A stretch of 64,000 nt of DNA from Oceanirhabdus sp. W0125-5 (GCF_027938815.1 NZ_CP115913.1:1894001-1958000), one strand, 5' to 3'; numbered from the stretch's first letter, positions 33,377 to 42,088 are shown. Notes: generated by a model from the sequence alone, not told the origin. Numbers and translations are program-made.

Positions 33377-34308
33377 AAAACATCATCAACTTCTACTTTT
33401 TTATTTAAATATTTTTCTTTGTGCATAAAATCTATAAAGCTTTCTATGCCTTTTATTTCAGTATTATATTGCATACCTCTATTATAAATATAGTCTTCTA
33501 CTACAGCTTTATCTAATTTATAAGCTTTAGATAATATGTCTATTGTTTCTTCTTTTTCAGTGTTAATAAATTCTATAGATTTTATTATAGCTTTATTTAC
33601 AGCTTCATAATACGATTGATTTTTATTAAACTTTTCAGTACATACTCCAACAATAAAAGTAAAACCTTCGCTCATAGCATCATCACCAGATACAACTAAA
33701 TGGTTTTCTTTTATATCTAATTCTTGGAATAGATAAGGAGGAGAAGTAAAGTGCGCTTTAACTTCATTTCCGCTTATTAAAGCTTGCATCCCATCAGGGT
33801 GTTTCATGGCTACTAACTGATTGTCGAAAATATCACTCTGACCAAGCTCTTTGTCAGCTGCCATAGCAAGGAGAATGTGCTGAATGCTGCCAGGTTGAGG
33901 TAAAGCGATTTTCCCATTTTCAACTAAATCACTAAGAGTTTTGATGTTTTCATCATTAGTAACTAACCCCAGAGGACTTTGAGATAATCCAGTCATAATT
34001 TTCCAAGGCATCTCTTGGTCGTAACCTATTAAAAATGGAGGGATACCAATAAATCCGACATCTAAGTTATCAGATAACATAGCTTCTCTTGTAGCAACTG
34101 TATTAGCTACTTTTTTCCATGTAATAGTTACATCAGGTAACGCTTCATTCAAGAAATTTTTTTCTTTCATAATCTGAAGAGGGGCATAAGCTAGACCATA
34201 CTGTTCAGCTATTTTAATTTCTTTTGATTCTGTTTTTGTTTCACAACCTGAAACTAAGAATAAACAAAACAAACTAAACAAAATTAATAAATTTTTAATT
34301 GATTTCAT
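33370..34308 (-). CDS. ABC transporter substrate-binding lipoprotein, NitT/TauT-like
   Basis: The 312-residue lipoprotein (FLVSGC lipobox near residue 22) has the SsuA/TauA-like plan: IKIAEQYGLAYAPLQIMKEKNFL at the start, NLDVGFIGIPPFLIGYD, and SDLVENGKIALPQPGSIQH. It captures the solute outside the cell and hands it to the neighbouring permease. The ligand cannot be read from sequence; aliphatic sulfonates, taurine and thiamin precursors are all handled by this fold. It lies two bases after the ATP-grasp gene in a tight five-gene minus-strand operon. Confidence 0.88.
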   Translation of the reverse strand: MKSIKNLLILFSLFCLFLVSGCETKTESKEIKIAEQYGLAYAPLQIMKEKNFLNEALPDVTITWKKVANTVATREAMLSDNLDVGFIGIPPFLIGYDQEMPWKIMTGLSQSPLGLVTNDENIKTLSDLVENGKIALPQPGSIQHILLAMAADKELGQSDIFDNQLVAMKHPDGMQALISGNEVKAHFTSPPYLFQELDIKENHLVVSGDDAMSEGFTFIVGVCTEKFNKNQSYYEAVNKAIIKSIEFINTEKEETIDILSKAYKLDKAVVEDYIYNRGMQYNTEIKGIESFIDFMHKEKYLNKKVEVDDVLW

Positions 34309-34310
34309 AA

Positions 34311-35549
34311 TTATTCCTCCAATTTTCTATGTATTATTACATTGTTACTATTCTCATCTATAATTTTTAAATGTTTATAGAGTAAGGATAGTCGTTTTTC
34401 AAGCTGCTGCTTAGAATCAGCGGCTACAATCACATAACCGATTCTTTGTGTTGCATTAGATATTTTCGGTATAGTATCTCCTACATGATAGTTAAAACCA
34501 ACATTAACAACACCTTCAAGCTTTCGTATCTCATCTTCTGTTGGCATATCGCAGATTTTACAGGGGTTACTGAAGAAGAGCTGAACAGAAAGATGTTTAT
34601 TTATAGAAAATACATCATGGTTTATTAAATTATCAGTAGAATAATCAATACCAAGAGAACCCATAATAGTCATATGTAAAAGATCTACACCTGTTAAGTA
34701 AGGGATAAACTCATCTTCATAAGCACCACCAATACGACAGGCAATCTCATTTACTTTTAATCCTTCTTCTCCTATAAAAAATTGAAAATATATAGGACCA
34801 GATTGAATTTTAAAGTCTTTTACTATCTTTTTTGATAAATGAACAATAGCTTGTCCGTATTCTTTTGTATGTTTAGATGGAAATTCATGAGATAAACATA
34901 TACCAATTTCATCTTTACTATCAAAAGTAACTCTATCTGTTATAGTTAATACTTTGAGTTCACCAGCTTCTACCCATCCACTTATAGTGATTTCATCATT
35001 AGCATAATAACTTTCTATAAGAATAGATTTCTCTCTAGAATAACTAATTACATCAGAATATAAGGTTTGTATTTCATCAATGCTATTAACTACATAAATA
35101 CCTCGCTGTCCTTGGGAATCCAATGGTTTAATAACAGCAGGGAACTTTACTTTTTCTAAAACAGAAGGATTTGAAGGTTCGTATAGAACATAATTGGTAG
35201 TAGGTATTTGATAATCAATAAATTTTTGTTTCATAATAGCTTTATTAGTAACAGAGAGTGCTGTATCAATATCTAAAAAGTATGGCAAGTTAAGTGTGTT
35301 AGCCACTTTAGCCACTGTTAATACAGGTTGATCTGTTCCCATGGTCATAATGCCGTCAATGGATTTAGCTACAGCTCCTTTGAGAGTTTCTGCATAATCA
35401 AATGTACTTGCTAACCATGTATCATTAGCAATATTTTTACCTACAGAAGTTTCATGATAATCAGAGGCTATAACTTCATGACCTAGATTTTGAATTTTTT
35501 TGATTGTATTTAATTGTGCTTTTGATGAACCCAGTAACATAAGTTTCAT
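34311..35549 (-). CDS. ATP-grasp enzyme, carboxylate-amine ligase type
   Basis: The 412-residue protein has a PurK/CarB-like pre-ATP-grasp fold at the start (MKLMLLGSSKAQLNTIKKIQNLGHEVIASDY), then the ATP-grasp domain (NKAIMKQKFIDYQIPTTNY, FPAVIKPLDSQGQRGIYVV, with the ATP-binding Lys, and NEIACRIGGAYEDEF near 270). Such enzymes activate a carboxylate as acyl-phosphate and join it to an amine. The start overlaps the stop of the GT2 gene (TAATG). Next to a DegT aminotransferase it could acylate or aminoacylate the amino sugar, an inference from context only. Confidence 0.82.
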   Translation of the reverse strand: MKLMLLGSSKAQLNTIKKIQNLGHEVIASDYHETSVGKNIANDTWLASTFDYAETLKGAVAKSIDGIMTMGTDQPVLTVAKVANTLNLPYFLDIDTALSVTNKAIMKQKFIDYQIPTTNYVLYEPSNPSVLEKVKFPAVIKPLDSQGQRGIYVVNSIDEIQTLYSDVISYSREKSILIESYYANDEITISGWVEAGELKVLTITDRVTFDSKDEIGICLSHEFPSKHTKEYGQAIVHLSKKIVKDFKIQSGPIYFQFFIGEEGLKVNEIACRIGGAYEDEFIPYLTGVDLLHMTIMGSLGIDYSTDNLINHDVFSINKHLSVQLFFSNPCKICDMPTEDEIRKLEGVVNVGFNYHVGDTIPKISNATQRIGYVIVAADSKQQLEKRLSLLYKHLKIIDENSNNVIIHRKLEE

Positions 35550-36274
35550 TAGACAATCTCCTTAATTATATATTGATGTGTACAAGGTCGTCTTTTATAC
35601 CATAAGTATAATACTTTGTAGTTCCAAATTGATTTTAATAGTTTTTTAGTAAGTAAAACAAATGTATAATTTGATTTACCTTGTTCTCGTTCTCTATAAT
35701 TAATATTTAAATTCTTAATTTTCTTTGTATATTTAAGTATTCGAGCAGATATATATACATTGGGAAGAGGGTCTTTAATGACCCAATCTAGTACATGTTT
35801 TTTCATAACTCTAAAACTTGTTAATCGTAAATTTCTAGGTTTTCCAAGGAAAACAAAAAAGCACATTTCTTTAATATGTGTTCCAAGTTTTCTATATGTT
35901 TTTCCAGTATCATTAAAAGGGACACCATAAACTACATCTGATTTCTCGTCTAAATGTGATATTAATCTTATAATATCCTTAGGATGGTGCTGCAAGTCAT
36001 CATCCATTGTAACAATATTATGGTACTTAGCTTGTCTAAGACCTGCTAATAAAGCTAGTTGTTGACCTACATTATTTTTTAATAAAACCCCTTTAACTTG
36101 TTCATATTTTTTACTAAGGGACTTAATAATATCTTCGCTATTATCTTTGCTTCCATCATTCACTAAAATCAGTTCATAAATTAATTCATGTGATTTCATT
36201 TCTTTATGGATTAAGTCACATAGCTTTGGTAATATTTTTTCACTGTTATAAACAGGAATAACTATTGAAATCAT
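35549..36274 (-). CDS. GT2 glycosyltransferase, polyprenol-phosphate type (ArnC/DPM1-like)
   Basis: The 241-residue protein is a family 2 glycosyltransferase: MISIVIPVYNSEKILPKL, ELILVNDGSKDNSEDII, KNNVGQQLALLAGLRQAKYHNIVTMDDDLQHHP (DxD) and REREQGKSNYTF. The DDDLQHHP and QGKSNY motifs are those of enzymes that load a sugar on undecaprenyl or dolichyl phosphate. Unlike ArnC it lacks the two C-terminal membrane helices. With the DegT aminotransferase and a GT39-type enzyme nearby, an amino-sugar lipid-carrier pathway is likely. It is 3 bases after the aminotransferase gene. Confidence 0.85.
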   Translation of the reverse strand: MISIVIPVYNSEKILPKLCDLIHKEMKSHELIYELILVNDGSKDNSEDIIKSLSKKYEQVKGVLLKNNVGQQLALLAGLRQAKYHNIVTMDDDLQHHPKDIIRLISHLDEKSDVVYGVPFNDTGKTYRKLGTHIKEMCFFVFLGKPRNLRLTSFRVMKKHVLDWVIKDPLPNVYISARILKYTKKIKNLNINYREREQGKSNYTFVLLTKKLLKSIWNYKVLYLWYKRRPCTHQYIIKEIV

Positions 36275-36277
36275 AAA

Positions 36278-37405
36278 TCACCTCATAAAAGTCAAAGTTT
36301 TTTCTAGTACTATTTTTTGATCTGATGGCATTAAACCTGCGTAAATCGGTAATCTGATTAATCGTATAGACAAATCATCTTCAGGTGTAAAATCATCCTG
36401 TGGTCGTAAATATGAGGAACCTTTTTTACTTATATGTAATGGTACAAAATGAGTTACTACTTGAATATTATTTTCACGCATATAACTTTTATAAGCCGTT
36501 GCTGTAGCCGCATCTTTAAACAGAAGATAAAAGATATGACCATTAACTTGTCCATAACTACTGAAGTTACTGAAGCTTTCAAGTGAATCAAAGTTATGTT
36601 TTTTAAAAAAATCTACATATGTTTTAAAGAGACTCATTTGAAGATTTTGAATTTTTTCTAATTGCTGTAATTGACCATATAAAAGAGCCATTAAAAGATC
36701 AGAAGGGGAATAGCTAGAACCAATATCTACCCATTCATACCTAGGAACTAATCCTGATTTAAAGGCTTCTTGATTTGTACCTTTTTGTCTAATAATTTCA
36801 GCACGTTTTATTAAGTTTTCATCATTAATTATTAAGGCACCACCTTCACCAGAAGTAATATTTTTAGTTTGATGAAAACTAAAACAACCTAAAGTACCTA
36901 AGGTTCCAGCAAATTTTCCATTATATGTGCTTCCAAAAGCTTGAGCAGCATCTTCAATAATATCAATATTATACTTACTTGCTATGGATAGAATAGGGTT
37001 CATATCACAGCATCTACCACCATAGTGAACAACTATTATAGCTTTTGTTTTATTTGTTATTTGTTCTTCTAATAAATCAGGATCAATTAACATGGTATCA
37101 AGATTTACTCTTGCATAAACTACTTTTGCACCTGCCAATAATACAGCATTTGCTGTTGATGGATATGTAAAGGAGGGGATAATTACTTCATCACCATTCT
37201 TTATATCAAGTAATCTTATTGCTAATTCTAAAGCGTGAGTACAGGAAGTAGTCATAAGAACTTTTTTTCCATTAATATAATCTGAAATAAATGATTCACA
37301 CTTATTTGTAAAAAAATTGTCTCCTGATAATTCAAGTGCTCTTAGGTTTTTTTCTATGTATTTTAAACTTTTCTCTGGTTTATATGGTTGATGAAATTTT
37401 ATCAT
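36278..37405 (-). CDS. DegT/DnrJ/EryC1 sugar aminotransferase (WecE-like)
   Basis: The 375-residue PLP enzyme has the sugar aminotransferase pattern: LRALELSGDNFFTNKCESFI, TTSCTHALELAIRLLDI, EVIIPSFTYPSTANAVLLAGA, IIEDAAQAFGSTYNGK (Asp and Gln around PLP) and SFHQTKNITSGEGGALI, where Lys carries the cofactor. The SFHQTKN and GDNFFT versions are those of WecE/RffA, which makes dTDP-4-amino-4,6-dideoxygalactose. It is the first gene of the minus-strand operon with GT2, ATP-grasp and the ABC pair. The RBS is weak (AAAGGTC). Confidence 0.88.
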   Translation of the reverse strand: MIKFHQPYKPEKSLKYIEKNLRALELSGDNFFTNKCESFISDYINGKKVLMTTSCTHALELAIRLLDIKNGDEVIIPSFTYPSTANAVLLAGAKVVYARVNLDTMLIDPDLLEEQITNKTKAIIVVHYGGRCCDMNPILSIASKYNIDIIEDAAQAFGSTYNGKFAGTLGTLGCFSFHQTKNITSGEGGALIINDENLIKRAEIIRQKGTNQEAFKSGLVPRYEWVDIGSSYSPSDLLMALLYGQLQQLEKIQNLQMSLFKTYVDFFKKHNFDSLESFSNFSSYGQVNGHIFYLLFKDAATATAYKSYMRENNIQVVTHFVPLHISKKGSSYLRPQDDFTPEDDLSIRLIRLPIYAGLMPSDQKIVLEKTLTFMR

Positions 37406-37508
37406 GATTTTTTCGACCTTTTCTAGATAGTAATGAATATATAATAATTCTTTATTTTTTGTAAAATATAGTATAAACTTAAAATATAATAATCAAGGAG
37501 TTTGAGCG

Positions 37509-37727
37509 ATGAAAAAATTAGATTGTTGTGGAGATTTTTGCCCAATACCACTTATAAAAATTAAAAAAGAATTAAAAACTTTAAAATCTGACGACAGTTT
37601 AATGATAGTAACCGATCATAGCTGTGTTGCTGAATCAATTAATGAATTTTTCCAACAACATACATTTAAGTATGAAGAAGAAGAAGTAATTAACGGTGTT
37701 TGGGAAATTACTATAACTAAAATATAA
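37509..37727 (+). CDS. TusA-family sulfur carrier protein
   Basis: This 72-residue protein has the TusA/YedF/SirA pattern MKKLDCCGDFCPIPLIKIKKEL, with the sulfur-binding Cys in CPIP, then MIVTDHSC and GVWEITI at the end. TusA proteins carry persulfide sulfur between rhodaneses and acceptors. AAGGAG lies upstream. It diverges from the DegT operon and converges with the LysR gene, whose end lies 3 bases away. It is a diverged third paralogue of the twin TusA genes at 39.6-40.1 kb. Confidence 0.9.
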   Translation: MKKLDCCGDFCPIPLIKIKKELKTLKSDDSLMIVTDHSCVAESINEFFQQHTFKYEEEEVINGVWEITITKI

Positions 37728-37730
37728 TAG

Positions 37731-38630
37731 TTAACAAAAGCTTTTTGTTCCAATCTCAATGAGATAATCCATAGAAGCTTTTGAAGCTTCAGATAATTTT
37801 TCGCTTTTTTTACCAACTAGATAAATATCGTAATCTAAATTCACATCTTTTATATCTACAAGTTTAATAGACTTTTCGTAAAGCTCATGTTTAATTGATT
37901 CATAGGGTACAAATGCCATTCCATATCCATTAAGTACACTTGATTTAACGGAACTAACAAAATCTGAATTGAAAATTACATTCAAATCTTTTAATGAACA
38001 ATCTATTGTATGCAAGGCCGCATCTAATTTCTCATAAGTTTTAGAATTCATTGTACACATGATTAATTCCATATTTAATAAATCATGTAATGAAATAATA
38101 TCTGGTACTTTATAATTTGCATTGGCAATCAAAACTATCTTTTCTTTACCAATTTTACAAGTGAATAAATCAGGATCATTCTTAATTTCAGCATCAGTAA
38201 ATCCAATAGTACATAGGTCGTTACGTACATCAGAAATTATTTCATCCACTGATTTTGAAACTAAGACATATTCATAATCAGGAAACTTTTTTTTGATTTT
38301 AAATATCATACAAGGTAAAGAATAAGAAGCTAGAGAAGAAGTACCTGCAATGATAATTTTATTAGTTCTAGAAGTATACTCTTCTAATTCTTCTATCATG
38401 CGTTCATGATTTTTAACAATATTAGTTGAATATTTAAGTACAATTTCACCCATATCTGTTAAAGTTACACCACGGTTACTTCTAATGAACAATTCATAAC
38501 CTAAATCCTCTTCAAGTTTGTGAATCATTTGACTTAATGCTGATTGAGAAATGTGAGATTTTGAGGCCGCTTTGGATATACTTTTATATTTAGCAATATA
38601 TGTAAGATATTTCAATGTATCAATATGCAT
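37731..38630 (-). CDS. LysR-type transcriptional regulator
   Basis: This 299-residue protein has an N-terminal winged helix (LKYLTYIAKYKSISKAASKSHISQSALSQMIHKLEEDLGYELFIRSNRGVTLTDMG) and a periplasmic-binding-like effector domain (IIIAGTSSLASYSLPCMI). Start ATG 38630 is preceded by GAGGTG; the GTG nine bases upstream is less likely. It is divergent from the YeeE-TusA-reductase operon and most likely activates it in response to a sulfur metabolite, as CysB/CysL-type LysR proteins do. The effector is unknown. Confidence 0.9.
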   Translation of the reverse strand: MHIDTLKYLTYIAKYKSISKAASKSHISQSALSQMIHKLEEDLGYELFIRSNRGVTLTDMGEIVLKYSTNIVKNHERMIEELEEYTSRTNKIIIAGTSSLASYSLPCMIFKIKKKFPDYEYVLVSKSVDEIISDVRNDLCTIGFTDAEIKNDPDLFTCKIGKEKIVLIANANYKVPDIISLHDLLNMELIMCTMNSKTYEKLDAALHTIDCSLKDLNVIFNSDFVSSVKSSVLNGYGMAFVPYESIKHELYEKSIKLVDIKDVNLDYDIYLVGKKSEKLSEASKASMDYLIEIGTKSFC

Positions 38631-38754
38631 AATATTCACCTCAATATTTTTTAATAGCTTTAGCTTAGGTTAATTATGCCCTAAAATTTTGGTAAAATCA
38701 ATTACTTTGGTGTATATTTTATGTGTAAGTGGTTATAAGTAACTCTAATGTAAT

Positions 38755-38803
38755 ATAAGTAATGTGATTAATCGATGCTTATTTAAATGTGATATCATAT
38801 AAT
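38755..38803 (+). promoter_or_regulatory. Predicted promoter and LysR dyad for the sulfur operon
   Basis: ATAAGTA (38755-38761) and TGCTTAT (38776-38782) form an inverted repeat with one mismatch that ends over a weak -35 (ATGCTT). A 17-base spacer leads to a perfect TATAAT at 38798-38803. A poor -35 with an overlapping dyad fits activation by the divergent LysR protein. Confidence 0.45.
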
Positions 38804-38906
38804 TGGGAATTATACACAGAACTTTCAATCAATATTAGTGCGGAGATATTTGTTAAAAAAATATCTATCTAGCTAAATAATTTTACACAAAAGGAGTGTA
38901 TCGTAT

Positions 38907-39602
38907 ATGAGCGATTCAGGAACAACTTCAACAATTAAAAGAAGTTCCACTTCTCGTGCCAGAACAAGAAGAAAGCCAAAAAAGAGTCAGCTTCCATTTG
39001 CCATAGTACTAATATTAGCTTTAATAGTACTTGGGACATTTGTAACTGGAAAAAGTAATAATTTATCTTGGTATTTATTAACGGGACTAATTTTTGGGTA
39101 TATTCTACAGAGATCAAGGTTCTGTTTTACAGCTTCTATGAGAGATCCTTATCTAACAGGTGGTACTACAGTTACCAGAGCTGTATTAATTGCATTTGCA
39201 ATCACAACTATAGGATTTACTGCTATTAAATACGGTTATTTTAAAAATAATTTGCCTATTCCAGGTATGGGTTATGTTGTGCCAATAAGCTTTGCAACAA
39301 TTTTCGGTGCCTTTATATTTGGTATTGGTATGGTTATTGCAGGTGGTTGTGCTTCAGGAACTCTAATGCGTGTGGGTGAAGGTTTTACAATGCAGATAAT
39401 ATCTTTAATTTTCTTCATAATTGGTTCATTATGGGGAGCGCATGATTTTGGTTGGTGGAAATATCACTTTATTTCAAAAGGAAAGGCAGTTTTCTTACCA
39501 GATGTATTTGGTTGGGTGGGAGCTGTAGTTATTCAATTATTGATCATTTTTTGCTTATATGTAGCAGCTGAAAAATATCAAGAAGCGAAAGCGGATAAAT
39601 AG
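38907..39602 (+). CDS. YeeE/YedE-family sulfur transporter, N-terminal half
   Basis: The 231-residue membrane protein has a basic, Ser/Arg-rich cytoplasmic start (residues 1-30), then about five membrane segments. The family signatures are GYILQRSRFCFTASMRD and GMVIAGGCASGTLMRVGEG, each with a conserved Cys thought to pass thiosulfate sulfur in YeeE/TsuA proteins. Known YeeE proteins are about 350 residues with two such halves in one chain. Here the second half is encoded separately at 40164. The strong RBS AAAGGAG precedes ATG. It is the first gene of the LysR-linked operon. Confidence 0.85.
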   Translation: MSDSGTTSTIKRSSTSRARTRRKPKKSQLPFAIVLILALIVLGTFVTGKSNNLSWYLLTGLIFGYILQRSRFCFTASMRDPYLTGGTTVTRAVLIAFAITTIGFTAIKYGYFKNNLPIPGMGYVVPISFATIFGAFIFGIGMVIAGGCASGTLMRVGEGFTMQIISLIFFIIGSLWGAHDFGWWKYHFISKGKAVFLPDVFGWVGAVVIQLLIIFCLYVAAEKYQEAKADK

Positions 39603-39613
39603 GAGGAGTAATC

Positions 39614-39841
39614 ATGAAAGAAGTAATAATAGATTGTTTAGGAGAAGCATGTCCAGTACCTTTAGTAAAGGCTCAAAATAAATTAAAAGAATTAGAAGTA
39701 GGAGATATATTAATAGCTCAAATCGATCATAGTTGTGCTATGAAAAACGTACCTGAGTGGGCACGTAAAGATGGACATAATGTAGAAGTTGAAGAAGTGG
39801 ATGACGGAGAATGGGAAATCATTATTGAAAAAACTCACTAG
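39614..39841 (+). CDS. TusA-family sulfur carrier protein, copy 1
   Basis: This 75-residue protein reads MKEVIIDCLGEACPVPLVKAQ, with the persulfide Cys in CPVP, then IDHSCAMKNVPEWARKDGHNVEVEEVDDGEWEI. It would receive sulfur from the YeeE transporter or rhodaneses. It starts 11 bases after the YeeE half (AGGAGG). It encodes exactly the same protein as the next gene. Confidence 0.93.
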   Translation: MKEVIIDCLGEACPVPLVKAQNKLKELEVGDILIAQIDHSCAMKNVPEWARKDGHNVEVEEVDDGEWEIIIEKTH

Positions 39842-39901
39842 TTAAAAATATAGATAAGAAAATTGAATCTAAATACAGGATAGTAAATAGGAGGAATAAT
39901 C

Positions 39902-40129
39902 ATGAAAGAAGTAATAATAGATTGTTTAGGAGAAGCATGTCCAGTACCTTTAGTAAAGGCTCAAAATAAATTAAAAGAATTAGAAGTAGGGGATATATTA
40001 ATAGCTCAAATCGATCATAGTTGTGCTATGAAAAACGTACCTGAGTGGGCACGTAAAGATGGACATAATGTAGAAGTTGAAGAAGTGGATGACGGAGAAT
40101 GGGAAATTATTATTGAAAAAACTCATTAA
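39902..40129 (+). CDS. TusA-family sulfur carrier protein, copy 2 (identical)
   Basis: This second 75-residue TusA is identical in protein sequence to the copy at 39614. The two genes differ at only about four bases (two silent changes and the last codons, CAC-TAG against CAT-TAA). It has its own AGGAGG. Two doses may raise carrier level, or the duplication may be too recent to have diverged. Confidence 0.93.
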   Translation: MKEVIIDCLGEACPVPLVKAQNKLKELEVGDILIAQIDHSCAMKNVPEWARKDGHNVEVEEVDDGEWEIIIEKTH

Positions 40130-40163
40130 TAAATAACAAATCTATCTATTAGGAGGGTTAATA

Positions 40164-40721
40164 GTGAGTAAATTTAAAGAAACTATGCTTAAGATAAGCA
40201 ATAATGATTTTTATAAAAGATGGCTTAAAAATGCTTGGCCATATGTAACAGGAGCTATATTATTATCAGTTTTTCAAATTGTAACACTGGCTACAACAGG
40301 AAATCCATGGGGTGTTTCAGGTGTGTTTGCTAACTGGGGTGCATGGATTTATGAAGCATTTGGAGGTAGTGTTGATAAGTGGTATTATTTCTCAAGCGAG
40401 GGTGCTCAGGCTACTCTTAATGCAGGTATATTAAATCATGCAGGTACTTATAGAAACTTAGGAATAATTTTAGGTGCGTTACTTGCAACATTATTAGCAT
40501 CTCAATTTAAGATTAAAAAGATTAAATCAAAAAAACAAGTTATAGCAGCAGTTCTTGGTGGCTTGTTAATGGGTTATGGAGCAAGAATAGCATATGGTTG
40601 TAATATTGGTGCTTTATTCAGCGGAATTGCTTCATTATCTTTATCAGGATGGGTATTTGCCATAGCAATGTTTTTTGGTGCAGTTGTTGGTAGTAAGTTG
40701 TTAGTAAAATTTTTCATGTAG
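40164..40721 (+). CDS. YeeE/YedE-family sulfur transporter, C-terminal half
   Basis: The 185-residue membrane protein starts at GTG after AGGAGG. It has about four or five membrane segments and the second YeeE signature GARIAYGCNIGALFSGIASLSLSGWVF with its conserved Cys. It presumably pairs with the product of 38907 to form the full pore. The genes are separated by two tusA copies, so gene order itself links channel and sulfur acceptor. Confidence 0.85.
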   Translation: MSKFKETMLKISNNDFYKRWLKNAWPYVTGAILLSVFQIVTLATTGNPWGVSGVFANWGAWIYEAFGGSVDKWYYFSSEGAQATLNAGILNHAGTYRNLGIILGALLATLLASQFKIKKIKSKKQVIAAVLGGLLMGYGARIAYGCNIGALFSGIASLSLSGWVFAIAMFFGAVVGSKLLVKFFM

Positions 40722-40739
40722 TTTTTAGGAGGAGTAATA

Positions 40740-41978
40740 ATGCCAAGAGAAAAGAAAGTAGAACATTATGATGTAGTAGTTATTGGTGGAGGAGCTGCAG
40801 GTCTAACAGCTGCAATTTATGCTGGACGTGCCAGATTAAATACCTTATTAATAGAAAAAGCGTTAGTTGGTGGCCTAGCTACGTATACAAATGAAATAGA
40901 AAATTATCCAGGATTCCCTGATAGTCCAAAAGGGGAAGATATCACTAATAAAATGAAGCAACAAGCTAAAAATATGGGTGTTAAGTTTAAACTTACAGAT
41001 GTTAAATCTGTTGACCTTGAAGGTGAAGAGAAGAAGGTTGAAACTTTCAGAAACACTTATATCGCTAAAACTGTAATACTTGCAACAGGAGGACGTCCAA
41101 GAATCACAAAAGCAAAAAATGAAGAAAATTATCTATTCGACAAAGGTATTTCATTCTGTGCTACTTGTGATGCTGCTGCAAATACAGGAAAAACTGTTGT
41201 TGTTATTGGTAGTGGTGATGCAGCTATAGAAGAAGGGATGTTCTTAACAAAATTTGCTTCAAAAGTAATTGTATCTGTTATGCATGATGAAGGAAAAATG
41301 GATTGTAATGAAATAGCTAAAGAAGCTGCTCTAAAAAATCCTAAAATGGAATTCATATGGAATTCAGTTGTTGATTCTTTTGAAGGTGAAGGTCATCTAG
41401 ACAAAGTAGTGCTTAAAAACTTGAAAACACAAGAATTAATAGAAGTTCCTTGTGATAATTGTTTTGAGTTTATTGGTTATATACCAAATACAGAAATATT
41501 TAAAGATCAAATTAATTTAACTCCACAAGGGTATATTTTAACAAATGATAAAATGGAAACAAATATTGAGGGTGTATTTGCTTGTGGTGATGTTCGTGAA
41601 AAATGGCTTAAACAAGTAGCAACTGCTGTTGGTGATGGAGCAGTTGCAGGTTATGCAGCAGAAAAATATATAGCTGAGAGCGAAGCTTTTCATAATGTTA
41701 TTATGCAAAAAGACAAACCAGGTCTCACATATGTATATAACGCTATTGATGCAGAATCTAGAGCTTTCTTATCAACAATAGAAAAGTTTGAAGAAATGTA
41801 TAGTGAAAATTTAGTTGTAAATCGTATTGATGTCTATAAGTCAACAGGATTGGCAGATAGATTGGGTATTACAAACTTCCCAGCAGTCGTTACAACAATA
41901 AATGGTGCAATATCTAAAATTTATACTGATGACATAGATGAAAATGAAATAACATCAGAATTAGAGAAAATATGTTAA
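40740..41978 (+). CDS. Thioredoxin-reductase-like flavoprotein with C-terminal thioredoxin fold lacking CxxC
   Basis: The 412-residue protein has a reductase part (residues 1-310): FAD motif VVIGGGAAGLTAAIYAGR, redox pair CATCD (near 143), NAD(P)H motif VVVIGSGDAAIEEG and the second FAD motif GVFACGDVREKWLKQVATAVGDGAVAG. Residues about 325-412 look like a thioredoxin domain (TYVYNAIDAESRAFLSTIEKF, VNRIDVYKSTGLADRLGITNFPAVV) in which the CxxC site is replaced by YNAIDAES. It probably reduces persulfides or the TusA/YeeE sulfur. Last gene of the sulfur operon, 18 bases after the YeeE half, with AGGAGG. Confidence 0.88.
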   Translation: MPREKKVEHYDVVVIGGGAAGLTAAIYAGRARLNTLLIEKALVGGLATYTNEIENYPGFPDSPKGEDITNKMKQQAKNMGVKFKLTDVKSVDLEGEEKKVETFRNTYIAKTVILATGGRPRITKAKNEENYLFDKGISFCATCDAAANTGKTVVVIGSGDAAIEEGMFLTKFASKVIVSVMHDEGKMDCNEIAKEAALKNPKMEFIWNSVVDSFEGEGHLDKVVLKNLKTQELIEVPCDNCFEFIGYIPNTEIFKDQINLTPQGYILTNDKMETNIEGVFACGDVREKWLKQVATAVGDGAVAGYAAEKYIAESEAFHNVIMQKDKPGLTYVYNAIDAESRAFLSTIEKFEEMYSENLVVNRIDVYKSTGLADRLGITNFPAVVTTINGAISKIYTDDIDENEITSELEKIC

Positions 41979-42011
41979 TGTAGAGAGATAGTGATTTTAT
42001 AGTAATTTTAA

Positions 42012-42060
42012 AAAAGCTTAAAATTCTTAAGTTAATTAACTAAAAGAATTTTAAGCTTTT
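42012..42060. terminator. Bidirectional terminator
   Basis: AAAAGCTTAAAATTCTT (42012-42028) pairs with AGAATTTTAAGCTTTT (42045-42060). It closes the sulfur operon and lies 28 bases beyond the end of the convergent GLUG gene. Confidence 0.85.
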
Positions 42061-42088
42061 ATTATTATTGTACACTTTTACGTTAAGT

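Larger units (their letters stand above)
39614..40129 (+). repeat. Tandem duplication of the tusA-like gene (period 288 bases)
   Basis: The unit of about 240 bases, including the ribosome binding site and the whole gene, is repeated with a 60-base spacer. The near-perfect identity marks a recent duplication or ongoing gene conversion. Confidence 0.9.

Noticed and set aside
38804..38906. Riboswitch in the leader of the sulfur operon
   Set aside because: A small hairpin (AGATATTT with AAATATCT) is present, but nothing matches the conserved core of a SAM or other riboswitch that I can recognise.
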